Shown: in pieces, positions 9,101-16,748 of the stretch
How positions within the stretch are numbered: position 1 is the stretch's first letter
How the letters are laid out: the number at the start of each line of letters is the position of its first letter
Assembly: GCF_003287735.1 (NCBI RefSeq)
Contig: NZ_NSCM01000001.1
Span: 62,001 to 126,000, forward strand
Source: Photorhabdus bodei
GTDB taxonomy: Bacteria; Pseudomonadota; Gammaproteobacteria; Enterobacterales; Enterobacteriaceae
Direction: 5' to 3'
Length of the DNA stretch: 64,000 nt
The notes under the pieces: model-generated
What the model was told of the DNA's origin: nothing
Databases searched by the model: none
What the model saw: only the letters and a program-made list of their open reading frames with translations
Position numbers and translations under genes: made by a program

Positions 9101-11886
9101 TGTTCCAGCCACAAGTTGCAGAAAACATGTTTGCGCATTATCAAGCTAGTGTCGTCGCCCTGCTTGAACCCGATTACCAATGGAGCACCTTACTTCCAGA
9201 GTGGCTCCCGGTAAGTGATCGGATTTTGTGCCAAGATAGTAATGCGACAAAGAATGTATTTCCGCCCCATACGATCTGTTCGTTAATTGAGCAGGCGGTA
9301 AATCGCTACCCACAACGTACCGCTGTAGTCGATGCTTATCGTCAAATCGATTACCGCACTTTGTGGTCACAAAGCCTGACGCTGGCTGCCCATCTACAAG
9401 CACAAGAAAATCAGCATTCGCCTCTGATTGGCGTGGTGATGGAAAAAGGTTGGGAACAGATTATCGCGGTTATAGCGATTTTATTGGCGGGACGGGCTTA
9501 TCTACCTATTGATGCCGGCTACCCGCAACAACGCATCCATCAGCTATTGGCATCAGGGGAAGTTGATATTGTATTGACTCAACCTAAGTTTGCTCAACAG
9601 CTGAGTTGGCCTGATGGTGTGCAGGTTATCTCTCTGGATGAAATATTACTTAACCGCTTGCCGAAAAATACCGGTGAACAGCGTTTGTCTGCCCATCCTG
9701 AGGATTTGGCTTATGTGATTTTCACATCAGGTTCTACTGGCAAACCGAAAGGCGTGATGATAGATCATCAAGGTGCGGTTAATACCATTCTTGATATTAA
9801 CCAACGTATTGCTCTCAATGAACACGATAGCGTACTGGCAATATCAGAATTGACATTCGATCTTTCAGTTTATGATCTGTTCGGTACTTTAAGTTGTGGG
9901 GCAAAACTAGTTATTCCTTCTCCTGGTGACAGCCGACAACCTGACAAGTTATTGACGTGGTTACAACAAGAATCAGTCACAGTTTGGAACTCTGTTCCGG
10001 CATTTGTCCAACTGCTTGAGGAGTACGCCAGAGATTATCCGCACTCCTTGGAGAGTCTGCGCTGGATATTGATGAGTGGTGATTGGATACCAACCAGTTT
10101 GCCAGAAAGATTATCTGCCCTTCACCCTGCCCTGAATATTCTTAGTTTGGGCGGTGCAACTGAAGCGTCAATCTGGTCTATTGCCTATCCTATCGTTCAG
10201 GTTGATCCAAACTGGCACAGCATTCCATATGGAAAACCACTGGCTAATCAGACTTTCTATGTGCTTAATGCAACGCTTTCACCCTGCCCGGTTTGGGTAA
10301 CGGGGGAACTCTATATTGGTGGACAAGGGTTAGCGCTAGGCTACTGGGCTGATTTAGAAAAAACTGCACAAGCCTTTATTACCCATCCTCAAACCGGTGA
10401 ACGGTTATACCGCACTGGTGATTTAGGGCGCTGGCGGCCAGACGGTAATATTGAGTTTCTGGGACGCAATGATCATCAGATTAAGATTCGTGGCTATCGG
10501 ATTGAGTTAGGCGAGATCGAGCACCGCTTATGCGAGCATCCGGATATACAACAAGCGTTAGCGTTTGCACATACTACGTCAACCGGTGCATTGCAACTCG
10601 TTGCGGGTGTGCGTTTATCTGATGAAGCCCCGCTATCTACAGAGCTTTTACCGGTTCTGCCTCATTGGTTGCAACAGACCTTGCCCGTCTGGATGTGTCC
10701 ACAGCGATTTATCATTCTTGATACGATCCCTGTATCCGACAACGGCAAAATTGACAGACGCGCATTGGCAGTTTTGGTTGAGGAGGCAGCACAGGAAATC
10801 AATCTTGCATCGTCGGTTGCTCTCAGTGTGACAGCACAAGCTGTGTTGAACCTTTGGCAATCAGTATTGGAACAACAAGCTATCAGTGTGCATGAGAGTT
10901 TCTTTACGTTAGGTGGAGACTCTCTGGCGGCGGTACGGTTAATGGTGAAAATCAATCAGACTTTTGACCGTCAATATCCACTCAGCCTGTTACAAACTTA
11001 CGATACCGTACACTCTTTGGCTGAATTCATTGAACATCAGCCAGAAAACCCTTGCCAAGGGGTGATATTGAACGAGGGAAGCGTTGAACAACCTGCCCTG
11101 TTTATCGTCCATCCTATTGGTGGGCATCTGTTGGGGTATCGTCATTTAGCAGCCAATTTCGGTGACCAACGCATGATTGGGTTGGCGTTTTCGCCAGATA
11201 ATTTAAATACAGATACTCCTTCTGTGGCAGCGTTGGCGGCTGACTATATCAGTCAAATCCGAGCTTTCCAGCCACAAGGACCTTATGCCTTGGCAGGATG
11301 GTCGTTCGGTGGATTGGTGGCTTATGAAATGGCTCATCAATTACGTGCGGTGGGTGAAAGTGTTTCTCAATGTATCCTGATTGACAGCTTTGCGCCAAAT
11401 GTGCGCACCGATTTGACGCTGAATGAAACATTTTGTCATCGTCATTTCTTGCTCGATTTGCAGGGGCAATTCCCTGGTCTGACGCTGAATAATCATGTTA
11501 TCGCTGCCGATACTAGGACTTTCCTTAATGCGTTGCACGATGCCTTGCCGCAATCTGCCCAGATTGATAGCTCGCTGACCGCACTTTATGACGTGTGGCG
11601 TCATAACCTGAATGCGTTGCTTGACTACTGTCCGCCGCAGACTTCACAGCCTTTCTGGCTTATACGGGCAGCACAGGCACTACCTGATTTTATGGATTAT
11701 CTCGATCCAACCACTATCGCCTCAATCGATCTTGGCTGGCAGGCTTTTGGGCCAGTCAATGTGACACAACTTGCGGGCGATCATTACACCTTGTTCCAAC
11801 ATGAACATGTTGGCTCATTGGTTACTTGTCTGAAAGATATCTTGAATTCAGTACCAACCACTAATCTTGTTAAGGAGAACATATGA
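166..11886 (+). CDS. irp1: HMWP1-like hybrid PKS/NRPS megasynthase (KS-AT-KR-ACP-Cy-MT-PCP-Cy-A-PCP-TE)
   Basis: This 3906-residue cytoplasmic synthase extends a salicyl-thiazoline chain. Domains seen: KS about 10-430 (Cys183 in TACSSS, IETHGTGT, KSNMGH); AT about 530-820 (GHSVGE, Ser626); KR about 1220-1410 (GGMGGIG 1226-1232, Ser1353, Tyr1366); ACP (Ser1516); cyclisation domain 1 (DLLQFD 1712-1717); methyltransferase (VLEVGAGTG about 2261-2269); PCP (Ser2526); cyclisation domain 2 (DLLVAD 2716-2721); adenylation domain about 3030-3540 (FTSGSTGKPKG at 3186, Lys3528 in NGKIDRR); PCP (Ser3586); thioesterase (GWSFGG, Ser3713). Aligning the A4-A5 region with GrsA gives the specificity code DLYNLSLIW, which is the cysteine code of HMWP2/PchE/PchF. 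Yersinia HMWP1 is about 3160 residues with KS-AT-MT-KR-ACP-Cy-MT-PCP-TE. This protein adds Cy-A-PCP and lacks a SAM-binding motif between AT and KR. The start is preceded by AAAGGAG. Piscibactin or photoxenobactin type is an inference. Confidence 0.93.
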   Translation: MTDLTPHYDNCDPIAVIGLACRFPQAPDSNTFWHNLQHGVECTVPLSRQTLLDAGIPPEVIESENFVNRAAILEKAEQFDASLFGYSRQEAEMLDPQQRLFLQTAWHALEHAGYAPRHVPLKTGVFGSSRVSTWPSWSQFSMTDVGKVKGLQALISNDKDYLATRTAYKLNLKGPALTVQTACSSSLVAVHIACENLRAGECDMALAGGVAVSFPQESGYLYQPGMIFSPDGHCRPFDSQANGTYGGNGVGVVTLKRLSDALRDGDPIMAVLRGSAINNDGNEKVGFTAPSVNGQRNVIIEALQLADVSVDDVGMIETHGTGTPLGDPIEVDALRSIFSDRSVAVPPCYLGSVKSNMGHLDTAAGIASLIKAVLSVWHGHIPPTINVQQPNPVLRLEQSPFKLATQGQRWTQALRTAGVSSFGIGGTNCHVVVQSLPEKLRRHRVHHAQTSPLLLSAASEFSLRQLAQRYAAALNGAPEHHADLAWTALQGRDFSLPWRLALTLTPQSAANLSAFANKKPTQNVFSGQINSESKQLWQFSGQGCQWSGMGKAMYASSPVFSAMLDRCCAACASKLALPLKAVMFGEHDAALATTEYAQPAIVAHQIALAAHWRALGLKPDYVLGHSVGEFAAAVVAGILTPEQVMPLVAVRGKLMQSCSQGGAMLAVFANEEEVLPFVRSLALDLAVCNGPQHWVWAGTATEIATLAQRLEQQQIRCQRLNVACAAHSAMLDGVLEAFSLRCSQLQPTLGEIPLISTLTANIATAEQLGSPDYWRNHMRQTVRYYPAVEFARQQGVTLFMEMGADAQLTGIGRRVSLPQETWIASVQRQGSPETTQQTALMQLYCAGVHLDWPHLFSLTGEKCHAPLYPFDEQHYRFPATKSVQPTTNINSGLDVNALLDPAIEQNPDAATLRELYTDALVYQCHGRDTEQGFSAIDTIRAGRLQPRWRPLLEQLLTYCVQQGYYREVFGPTTSKMYRPDRPLPYAKRRLLEARLLTAFPALIYAGERLFALLSDRCDLPRQFVSTQAATNSWLPAPQPCPDTHYALHWRTINITDNPRSSTAYTLRSSTENDEIVNHWCQAGIHLQPESGNILLLLTGSDVLELCNQVITELKRDEEIPLTVVTCGAQPETTLSPENINPAQYAVWALLRVAVEEYPHRRIQAIDIADINDADALSLALGYLSEHNRWLRIRGNQVSVPVLQRQSLLLSQQPMSIPHQGWHIVTGGMGGIGQISIRWLLAQGARRIAVFARRQHADWDAFVQELSLNIECEIRWINVDVTDTPALLNSVRTLAQEDGIAGAIHAAGIADHTQLAELEPQRLSQMLSIKALSASALQIALKQHNAHYLLLHSSAASMLGAQGQGAYAVANAYLESLALTAPSPLVVKTLVWGVWGGVGMARERRLVEKLAQDGMLPFSVNEGIWHFNQSLRTASPCYLAIRLDEHHPDISRRLQADTAHIHPVATPALSHSVDNTLYQDSEERLNWLRQRIAVLLRLEQPECLAPQQDLLQFGLDSLLFLELNAVIHQQFGFRLTAELAYQNMTLEGLNRLIGDALPEQPVTCSQPEIIIDSAQRHAPFPLTPIQHAYWIGRTQAIDFGGVACHVLFEWDLTLDSFDIPRFEQAWNALIQRHGMLRMVVDEDGQQRVLPETPWYVLSQDDLRMLDETACLQALVQRRHTLSYQVPPAEQWPLFEVSVSLLTNARCRLHMNLDLLQFDVQSFRIMMDDLQRAYHQQPLIPQVFTFRDYVMAEQAQRANKEWQASWAYWQEQLPSLPPAPRLPLNPQLPQRSQPQFTTYEGRLAQSDWQMLKQRWQQWGVTPSAGLLTLFAHTLEWYSRHPLFTLNLTFFNRQPFHPEVQDLIGDFTSVMLMDFDLRKITSLRASMEKTQALLWQRLSHNYVNGVEVLRELGRQQNGEAQSRQPLTPVVFTSMLGMAQEGVAIKQSITQLLGDPVFVLSQTPQVWLDHQVMEVDDDLLFNWYCMDDVLAPGVIEALFAAYNALLVQICHQPDCIEHYDLHIPPSGHARYNFWPQQPELHQAEQYLRTKPEVRLAEIQPRQDDTQGYNLWLVAEDNLPLSLPEPLAINTDKLPLPELAEQQAFERSWQHIEQQALFGLSQTLLRHNLFTYPQQCHSRAEIEQRLQLAPQYQRLLTQWLTLLNNQGLIEKNADGYRCLQPLTHVLAPTAKLDDAVWCQTISRYVATCIEQHDALLAGRGNALELLFADKQTTASLYSENPALRCLNQTAAEIVRQLSQVSDHFTVLEVGAGTGATSSKVLKHNAQSIERYHFTDVSPLFLDDARQLLNHYGETVKFALFDINQSIDFSQHPESGYDLIMAVNVLHDATHLRNTLQRLSRLLKTGGWLLIIESTKRESAMQLASVGFIEGINAWSDDRGDSALMALADWRKCLEKSGYRVSLEWPGQDGPELHQQLILARAERQTRLNISEIAAQFSTLPYSLHVQQQEQLPLIMTAKESVAQRSTLEAVQPETEDNQLHDIEQQVIALWCSLLPQPIQRHSDFFQSGGDSLIATRMVVQLRRQGYEQANLQQLFEHPKLSEFCHTLRIVETTPTTQAVPLEAKPASEQTLPLTALQYAYWLGESQLFQFGNGIAHFYAELAINDLDLPRFTTAWNRVVSHHAQLRGYVKDGQYHILPEVPCYTPTVIDCRNMMPDQRETKLADARDILRTKGVPSDNWPLFDLTLYRTDDRVCLLHLTIDLLVADGKSLTLILRDLQRGYQEPNWQPEPPAATISDYIQALEDEKTGEAWQQSRQYWLNRLPYLPDAPVLPLKDHQSQELNQQCLTGYISPQQWRRLQQRAAEYRASPSQVMLTLFTHILAVWSNSEHFTINVLHGNRLLMPQHCDTLVGNLSTTSLLEVDLRNSTGFSDALSRIQKQWLADLQHALFDGQLVLREKNQHRHNLNAGMPIVFNDTTGTAGQGPSGLGTLNLFGAQTPHIYLDCMLISGSDGGVIIQWAILPQLFQPQVAENMFAHYQASVVALLEPDYQWSTLLPEWLPVSDRILCQDSNATKNVFPPHTICSLIEQAVNRYPQRTAVVDAYRQIDYRTLWSQSLTLAAHLQAQENQHSPLIGVVMEKGWEQIIAVIAILLAGRAYLPIDAGYPQQRIHQLLASGEVDIVLTQPKFAQQLSWPDGVQVISLDEILLNRLPKNTGEQRLSAHPEDLAYVIFTSGSTGKPKGVMIDHQGAVNTILDINQRIALNEHDSVLAISELTFDLSVYDLFGTLSCGAKLVIPSPGDSRQPDKLLTWLQQESVTVWNSVPAFVQLLEEYARDYPHSLESLRWILMSGDWIPTSLPERLSALHPALNILSLGGATEASIWSIAYPIVQVDPNWHSIPYGKPLANQTFYVLNATLSPCPVWVTGELYIGGQGLALGYWADLEKTAQAFITHPQTGERLYRTGDLGRWRPDGNIEFLGRNDHQIKIRGYRIELGEIEHRLCEHPDIQQALAFAHTTSTGALQLVAGVRLSDEAPLSTELLPVLPHWLQQTLPVWMCPQRFIILDTIPVSDNGKIDRRALAVLVEEAAQEINLASSVALSVTAQAVLNLWQSVLEQQAISVHESFFTLGGDSLAAVRLMVKINQTFDRQYPLSLLQTYDTVHSLAEFIEHQPENPCQGVILNEGSVEQPALFIVHPIGGHLLGYRHLAANFGDQRMIGLAFSPDNLNTDTPSVAALAADYISQIRAFQPQGPYALAGWSFGGLVAYEMAHQLRAVGESVSQCILIDSFAPNVRTDLTLNETFCHRHFLLDLQGQFPGLTLNNHVIAADTRTFLNALHDALPQSAQIDSSLTALYDVWRHNLNALLDYCPPQTSQPFWLIRAAQALPDFMDYLDPTTIASIDLGWQAFGPVNVTQLAGDHYTLFQHEHVGSLVTCLKDILNSVPTTNLVKENI

Positions 11887-12980
11887 TAAAGTCACGGCGG
11901 GTTCTGATTGTCGGTTCGAAATTTGGCGAATTATATCTTAATGCGTTCTTACAACCTCAGTCTGGTTTGGAATTAGCCGGTATTTTGGCACAGGGCAGTG
12001 CTCGCTCGCAGCAACTTGCCTGTGATTTTAATGTGCCCCTATTCCACTCACTGGATGAACTACCAGATGATATTGATATTGCCTGCGTGGTAATACGGGC
12101 GGAGGTTATTGGCGGCAAAGGCGATCAGCTCACTCAGGCACTTTTGGCGCGTGGAATTTCTGTCATTCAGGAACACCCCCTTGATGCCGAAGCCATTAAA
12201 AGACATCAATTAACCGCAAACAAACATGATGCAATGTTTTGGGTAAATAGCTTTTATAGCCAATGTCATGCTGGAAGAAGTTGGTTACATGCGGCGCGAC
12301 AAATCACTCACTTATCACAGCAACGTCCGGTAAGTGGTTATCTGACAACCAGTCGCCAATTGCTATTTTCCGCTCTCGATCTGTTGTTACAGGCATGTCA
12401 CTGTCCGGAACAGATGGAGATAGTCTATGTCGGTCAGCGAAGCAGTGCGTTTCATTGCTTTGAACTTAGCTTCGCAGGGACAACAGTAACATTAAACGTG
12501 CAATCCTATCTGGACCCGAGAGATCCCGATATGCACAATCTGGTAATGCATAAAATGACGCTGATCTGGCCTGTCGGTTATCTTACGCAGGAAGCCAGTT
12601 ACGGGCCGGTCATCTGGACACCCGTTCTTCATGCACCTGATCATCTGAACAACGAACAAAGCCTCTACCTGAATGCCAGCCAGCCGGATGATAACTATCT
12701 GCACCAAGCAACATCACAAATTCTTTGTCCGGCAACCAAAAACTGGATGACAGCATTTGAATGTGATGGTGCTAAAGGTGTGGCATTTCTGCTCAATACC
12801 TTAGGTTCTGTATTGAACGGTGCCCTCTGCCCACCGGCTTTTGCTTACGATTACCAACTGCGGTTAGCAGGTTTATGGCAACAAATTTTGCGTATTATGG
12901 GAGAGCCTGTTACTCAGGATTTATCGTCCCCTGTTTGGATTGAGCCAGCAAAATTGATGTTAACTAAGGAAGAATGTTGA
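11883..12980 (+). CDS. irp3: Thiazolinyl imide reductase (Irp3/YbtU/PchG family)
   Basis: A 365-residue NAD(P)H-dependent reductase that in yersiniabactin and pyochelin synthesis reduces one enzyme-bound thiazoline ring to a thiazolidine. The N-terminus has a Rossmann dinucleotide-binding pattern (RVLIVGSKFGELYLNAF), and IQEHPLDAE follows near residue 98, as in Gfo/Idh-like imide reductases. The ATG overlaps the synthase stop (ATGA, 11883-11886) and has GGAGAAC upstream, so it is translationally coupled to irp1. Length and gene order (irp1-irp3-irp4) match Ybt and piscibactin operons. It should act in trans on the megasynthase-bound intermediate. Confidence 0.9.
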   Translation: MIKSRRVLIVGSKFGELYLNAFLQPQSGLELAGILAQGSARSQQLACDFNVPLFHSLDELPDDIDIACVVIRAEVIGGKGDQLTQALLARGISVIQEHPLDAEAIKRHQLTANKHDAMFWVNSFYSQCHAGRSWLHAARQITHLSQQRPVSGYLTTSRQLLFSALDLLLQACHCPEQMEIVYVGQRSSAFHCFELSFAGTTVTLNVQSYLDPRDPDMHNLVMHKMTLIWPVGYLTQEASYGPVIWTPVLHAPDHLNNEQSLYLNASQPDDNYLHQATSQILCPATKNWMTAFECDGAKGVAFLLNTLGSVLNGALCPPAFAYDYQLRLAGLWQQILRIMGEPVTQDLSSPVWIEPAKLMLTKEEC

Positions 12981-13783
12981 TGACGTGGGCACTCCCTACA
13001 CACCCGATGATTCGTCCTTGCCTGACGACTCACGGCAAACCCAAATACACGCTGTTAATCTGCCCCTTTGCCGGGGGCAGTACCAGTGCATTCCGCCACT
13101 GGTCCACACTAGAAAATTCAGATATAGCGGTTTCACTAGTGATTTACCCCGGACGAGACAGTCGGATGACGGAAAAGGCGGCCACCAATATTGCGACATT
13201 GGCGCAATCACTTTCTGACCTGATGGTGTCATTCACCTCCGCACAAAGAGAGAACCTGATACTTGTCGGTCACAGTATGGGGGCTCAAGTTGCTTTTGAA
13301 ACTTGCCAACGCCTTGAGCAACAAAATTGTTCACCCAAGGCGCTGGTGCTTTCGGGGTGCCATGCACCTCATCTTCAATCCCGCCGCCAACTTAGCGGAT
13401 TACCTGATCATGAGTTTATTGAACAATTGATTGATATCGGCGGTTGTAGCCCGATTTTGCGAGAAGATCCCGGCTTGCTTGCGCTGTTCTTGCCGATGCT
13501 ACGGGCTGATTTTCTTGCTACGGAACATTATCACCGGCTCGTTCAGACTGACGCGGTAAAACTGCAAACACCAACATTGCTGCTTTATGGCAGTGAAGAT
13601 AAAGAGGCTTCCGCGATAGAAGTTCAGCAGTGGCAACAATGGCTTGCAGACGGAGAGCAACACCTTTCATATCGCTACAAGGAGATTGTAGGCGACCATT
13701 TTTATATTACTCAAGAACCTGAGAATTTTATTCGCCACGTTACACAATTTATACAATATGTTTGTTTACAGGAGCTCGCATAA
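12980..13783 (+). CDS. irp4: Type II (external) thioesterase, Irp4/YbtT-like
   Basis: A 267-residue alpha/beta hydrolase. The nucleophile elbow is LVGHSMGAQ, the N-terminus has the thioesterase II pattern LLICPFAGGS, and the catalytic His is in VGDHFYI near the C-terminus. Such enzymes clear mis-primed or stalled acyl groups from carrier proteins of the neighbouring synthase. Two ATGs are possible, at 12974 and 12980. The second overlaps the irp3 stop (TGATG) and lies about 9 bases from AAGGA, a better spacing, so it is preferred. The stop overlaps the next ATG by one base (TAATG). Confidence 0.9.
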   Translation: MTWALPTHPMIRPCLTTHGKPKYTLLICPFAGGSTSAFRHWSTLENSDIAVSLVIYPGRDSRMTEKAATNIATLAQSLSDLMVSFTSAQRENLILVGHSMGAQVAFETCQRLEQQNCSPKALVLSGCHAPHLQSRRQLSGLPDHEFIEQLIDIGGCSPILREDPGLLALFLPMLRADFLATEHYHRLVQTDAVKLQTPTLLLYGSEDKEASAIEVQQWQQWLADGEQHLSYRYKEIVGDHFYITQEPENFIRHVTQFIQYVCLQELA

Positions 13784-16716
13784 TGGCACCTTTTTCTGTT
13801 CTAGGGAAAACACTTACTATGACGCCAGACTACCTTTGGAATGGCAAAACGCTGGACCAACAACTTGCCGGGTGGTCTGGTATTTGGAGCGATAAAACAG
13901 CGCTGATCTATCAAGAACAACAACTAACTTACCGTGAATTGCACCAATTCGCAGAGAGATTGGCCAGCGGACTATTTCGTCGTGGGATCCGTCGTGGGGA
14001 TAACGTTATGGTACAACTGCCTAACCGTATCTCCTTTGTCGTTACCTGTTTTGCCCTGTTCAGGCTCGGTGCTCATCCGGTGTTATTAATGCCGACACAG
14101 CGGACTCATGATGTTCATGCCCTTTGCCAGATTGCACTCCCGGTTGCTTACATTATCCCTGATTGCTTCCATGATTTTGACTACCGAAAAATGGCACGAG
14201 AAATTGTGGCATCTTGCCCCGATCTAAAACACATTATTGTTGATGGAGAAGCGGAAGAATTTACCGCATTGGCATCCATTGATGATGAACCGGTAAATAT
14301 TCCCGGCCCAAGTTATGGTGATATTGCTGTATTGCTGCTTTCTGGCGGAACAACTGGTACACCGAAACTCATTCCCCGTACTCACGATGCTTATACCTAT
14401 GATTTTGTGTTGTCAGCCCGTCTGTGTACGGTAAATACAGAAAGTGTCTATCTAGCCGTACTGCCTGTGGCACATAACTTCACACTAGGCAGTCCCGGTA
14501 TTTTGGGCACCCTTTCCCAGGGCGGAAGTGTCCTTCTGAGTGATACCGCCAGTTTTGATGAGGCCATGCCGCTAATCGAGCAACACAAAGTGACCCATCT
14601 GGCATTAGTACCAGCTCTGGCTCGGCTCTGGGAACAGGCTCGCGACTGGGAACAAAGCGATCTTTCATCCTTACGCTGTTTACAAGTGGGTGGTGGCAGG
14701 TTGACACCAGAACTAGCGGAACAAGTAATAGCACGCCTTGGGCCTTTGCAGCAGGTGTTTGGTACAGCGGAAGGATTACTCTGTTATACCCGATTGGATG
14801 ATCCCCATGAGGTCATCATTAATACCCAAGGGCGTCCGTTATCAGAAGAAGATGAGATCAAAATTGTTGATACCAATTTACAACCTGTAGTACCCGGCGA
14901 GGTAGGAGAACTGATTACACGTGGTCCCTACACTATTACGGGATATTACCGTGCAGAGCTGCATAATACCGTGGCTTTCACCGCCGATGGGTTCTATCGC
15001 ACCGGCGATCTGGTTCGTATGACCTCAGATGGCAACCTGATCGTTGAGGGCAGAATTAAAGAGCAGATTAACCGCAGTGGTGAGAAAATTTCGACCAAAG
15101 AAGTTGAGACCTTGCTGCTGCAACACCCTAACATTGATGATGCCGTTGTCATTTCTGTGCCTGATGAACTGTTGGGTGAACGAACCTGCGCCTGTTTACC
15201 TAACAACGGCAATCAACCGGAACCGGTGCAGATAGCGGCATTTCTACAACAGAAAGGGGTTCAGCGTCATAAAATTCCTGACCAATGGTTGTTTGTCCCA
15301 TATTGGCCACTCACCACCGTGGGAAAAATTGATAAACGCCGCTTGGTACAGATGGCACAAGCAGAACATGGTCGCCCAATGCAGCAATATCATGAACAAA
15401 CTGTTGTTATTACCAGCACTCCGTTAGATTTGATCACACATTTGCTTTCAGACGACGATGCACAACCTTATATGCTCTATGAAACAAAAGGTGAATGGTC
15501 ACTTGGGATAGGCTGTGCAGCAACCATTAGTGCAGATGCATCGGGACAATTAATTGATCCACAAGGTAATCGTCATCCATACGATATCAACACATTAAGC
15601 CAAAAACTTGAACAGGCGCTCAATGCTCTTCCTATTCAGAATTGGCGGGCTTATGGAAGAACTTTATTTGAATTCTCCCATATGACATATGGACTGCCAT
15701 TAGCACAACAAAACGAAGCATTAATAAAAATCACTATTCCACAGCATGAATTTCGTATAACTCCAGGACAGGTTCTGATACGAACTCTCGAAGAGAGTCA
15801 ACTCACCATATTGAGGGAAAAAATTAGCCAGGTTGATCAATTAGGTACACCTGTTTTCCCGTGGACAAAAGATATGGAAATTATCAGTACATCAGACGCA
15901 GCGAAACGTTATCAGGATAATGTCGCCAATGCGGTTAAGGACATTGCCTCGGGTCACTACCAAAAAGTGATCCTGTCACGTCGAGTTGAACTTGGCTCGG
16001 ATATTGATATGCCACACAGTTACTGGTTAGGCCGCCAAGCTAACACACCTGCTCGCTCCTTCTTCTTACGTGATGAAGATTTCTCTGTTTATGGTTTTAG
16101 CCCAGAAACCGTAGTTGAAGCGGATAGTTCAGGCTGGGTTAGCACGCAACCATTGGCTGGTACCAGAGCATTGACACATGATAAAGATCAGGATCAACGA
16201 TTGAGAGCAGATTTGCTTTCTGACCCGAAGGAGATCTCTGAACATGCTGTTTCGGCTAAATTAGCATTAGAGGAACTGGCACCGATTTGTCAGGCTGACA
16301 CACTTTGTGTATCAGAGTTTATGGCGATTCGTGAACGAGGTTCAGTACAACATTTGGCATCACGGGTAAAAGGATTACTACAAACAGACAAAAATCGTTG
16401 GGATGCGTTCATCGCCCTATTCCCGGCTGTAACCGCTTCGGGGATACCGAAAAAACCTTCTTTACAGGCAATTTCACGTTATGAAGATGAACCACGCCGA
16501 CTTTATAGTGGTTGTGTCATGTTATTGGATAGCTCAGGAAAACTGGATGCGGCGCTGGTATTACGTTCTCTCTATCAGCATCAAGGGCGCTGTTGGCTCC
16601 AGGCTGGCGCAGGATTGGTCAGAGATTCAAAACCAGAAAGAGAGTGGCAGGAAACTTGTGAAAAACTTGACTGCATTATGAAATACGTTCGCCCTTGCTC
16701 TGGCAAAAAAGAGTAA
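13783..16716 (+). CDS. Fused salicyl-AMP ligase / salicylate synthase (Irp5-Irp9, YbtE-YbtS type)
   Basis: A 977-residue two-enzyme protein. Residues about 15-535 are a stand-alone aryl-acid adenylation domain: LLLSGGTTGTPKL, PVAHNFTLGSPG as in YbtE/DhbE/EntE, YRTGDLV, and Lys515 in the A10-type VGKIDKR. Residues about 550-975 are a chorismate-using salicylate synthase of the Irp9/YbtS/MbtI group: KVILSRRVEL, FSPETVVE, the PLAGTRA region, SEHAVSAKLALEEL, PAVTASGIPKK and AGAGLVRDS. The protein would make salicylate from chorismate and load it as salicyl-AMP onto the aryl carrier protein of the upstream NRPS. In Yersinia these are separate proteins (YbtE and YbtS). I see no stop or frameshift at the junction (about residues 535-550), so the fusion is real in this sequence. 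ATG 13783 (TAATG overlap, AGGAGC upstream) is chosen over the longer reading from 13762. Confidence 0.93.
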   Translation: MAPFSVLGKTLTMTPDYLWNGKTLDQQLAGWSGIWSDKTALIYQEQQLTYRELHQFAERLASGLFRRGIRRGDNVMVQLPNRISFVVTCFALFRLGAHPVLLMPTQRTHDVHALCQIALPVAYIIPDCFHDFDYRKMAREIVASCPDLKHIIVDGEAEEFTALASIDDEPVNIPGPSYGDIAVLLLSGGTTGTPKLIPRTHDAYTYDFVLSARLCTVNTESVYLAVLPVAHNFTLGSPGILGTLSQGGSVLLSDTASFDEAMPLIEQHKVTHLALVPALARLWEQARDWEQSDLSSLRCLQVGGGRLTPELAEQVIARLGPLQQVFGTAEGLLCYTRLDDPHEVIINTQGRPLSEEDEIKIVDTNLQPVVPGEVGELITRGPYTITGYYRAELHNTVAFTADGFYRTGDLVRMTSDGNLIVEGRIKEQINRSGEKISTKEVETLLLQHPNIDDAVVISVPDELLGERTCACLPNNGNQPEPVQIAAFLQQKGVQRHKIPDQWLFVPYWPLTTVGKIDKRRLVQMAQAEHGRPMQQYHEQTVVITSTPLDLITHLLSDDDAQPYMLYETKGEWSLGIGCAATISADASGQLIDPQGNRHPYDINTLSQKLEQALNALPIQNWRAYGRTLFEFSHMTYGLPLAQQNEALIKITIPQHEFRITPGQVLIRTLEESQLTILREKISQVDQLGTPVFPWTKDMEIISTSDAAKRYQDNVANAVKDIASGHYQKVILSRRVELGSDIDMPHSYWLGRQANTPARSFFLRDEDFSVYGFSPETVVEADSSGWVSTQPLAGTRALTHDKDQDQRLRADLLSDPKEISEHAVSAKLALEELAPICQADTLCVSEFMAIRERGSVQHLASRVKGLLQTDKNRWDAFIALFPAVTASGIPKKPSLQAISRYEDEPRRLYSGCVMLLDSSGKLDAALVLRSLYQHQGRCWLQAGAGLVRDSKPEREWQETCEKLDCIMKYVRPCSGKKE

Positions 16717-16748
16717 ATGAAGTAATAACACTTTTTCTTCCAAACCCC

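Noticed and set aside
629..11604. Many open frames on both strands inside the large synthase gene
   Set aside because: All overlap a single continuous 3906-codon gene with intact domain motifs, and none shows a recognisable domain or ribosome-binding site.
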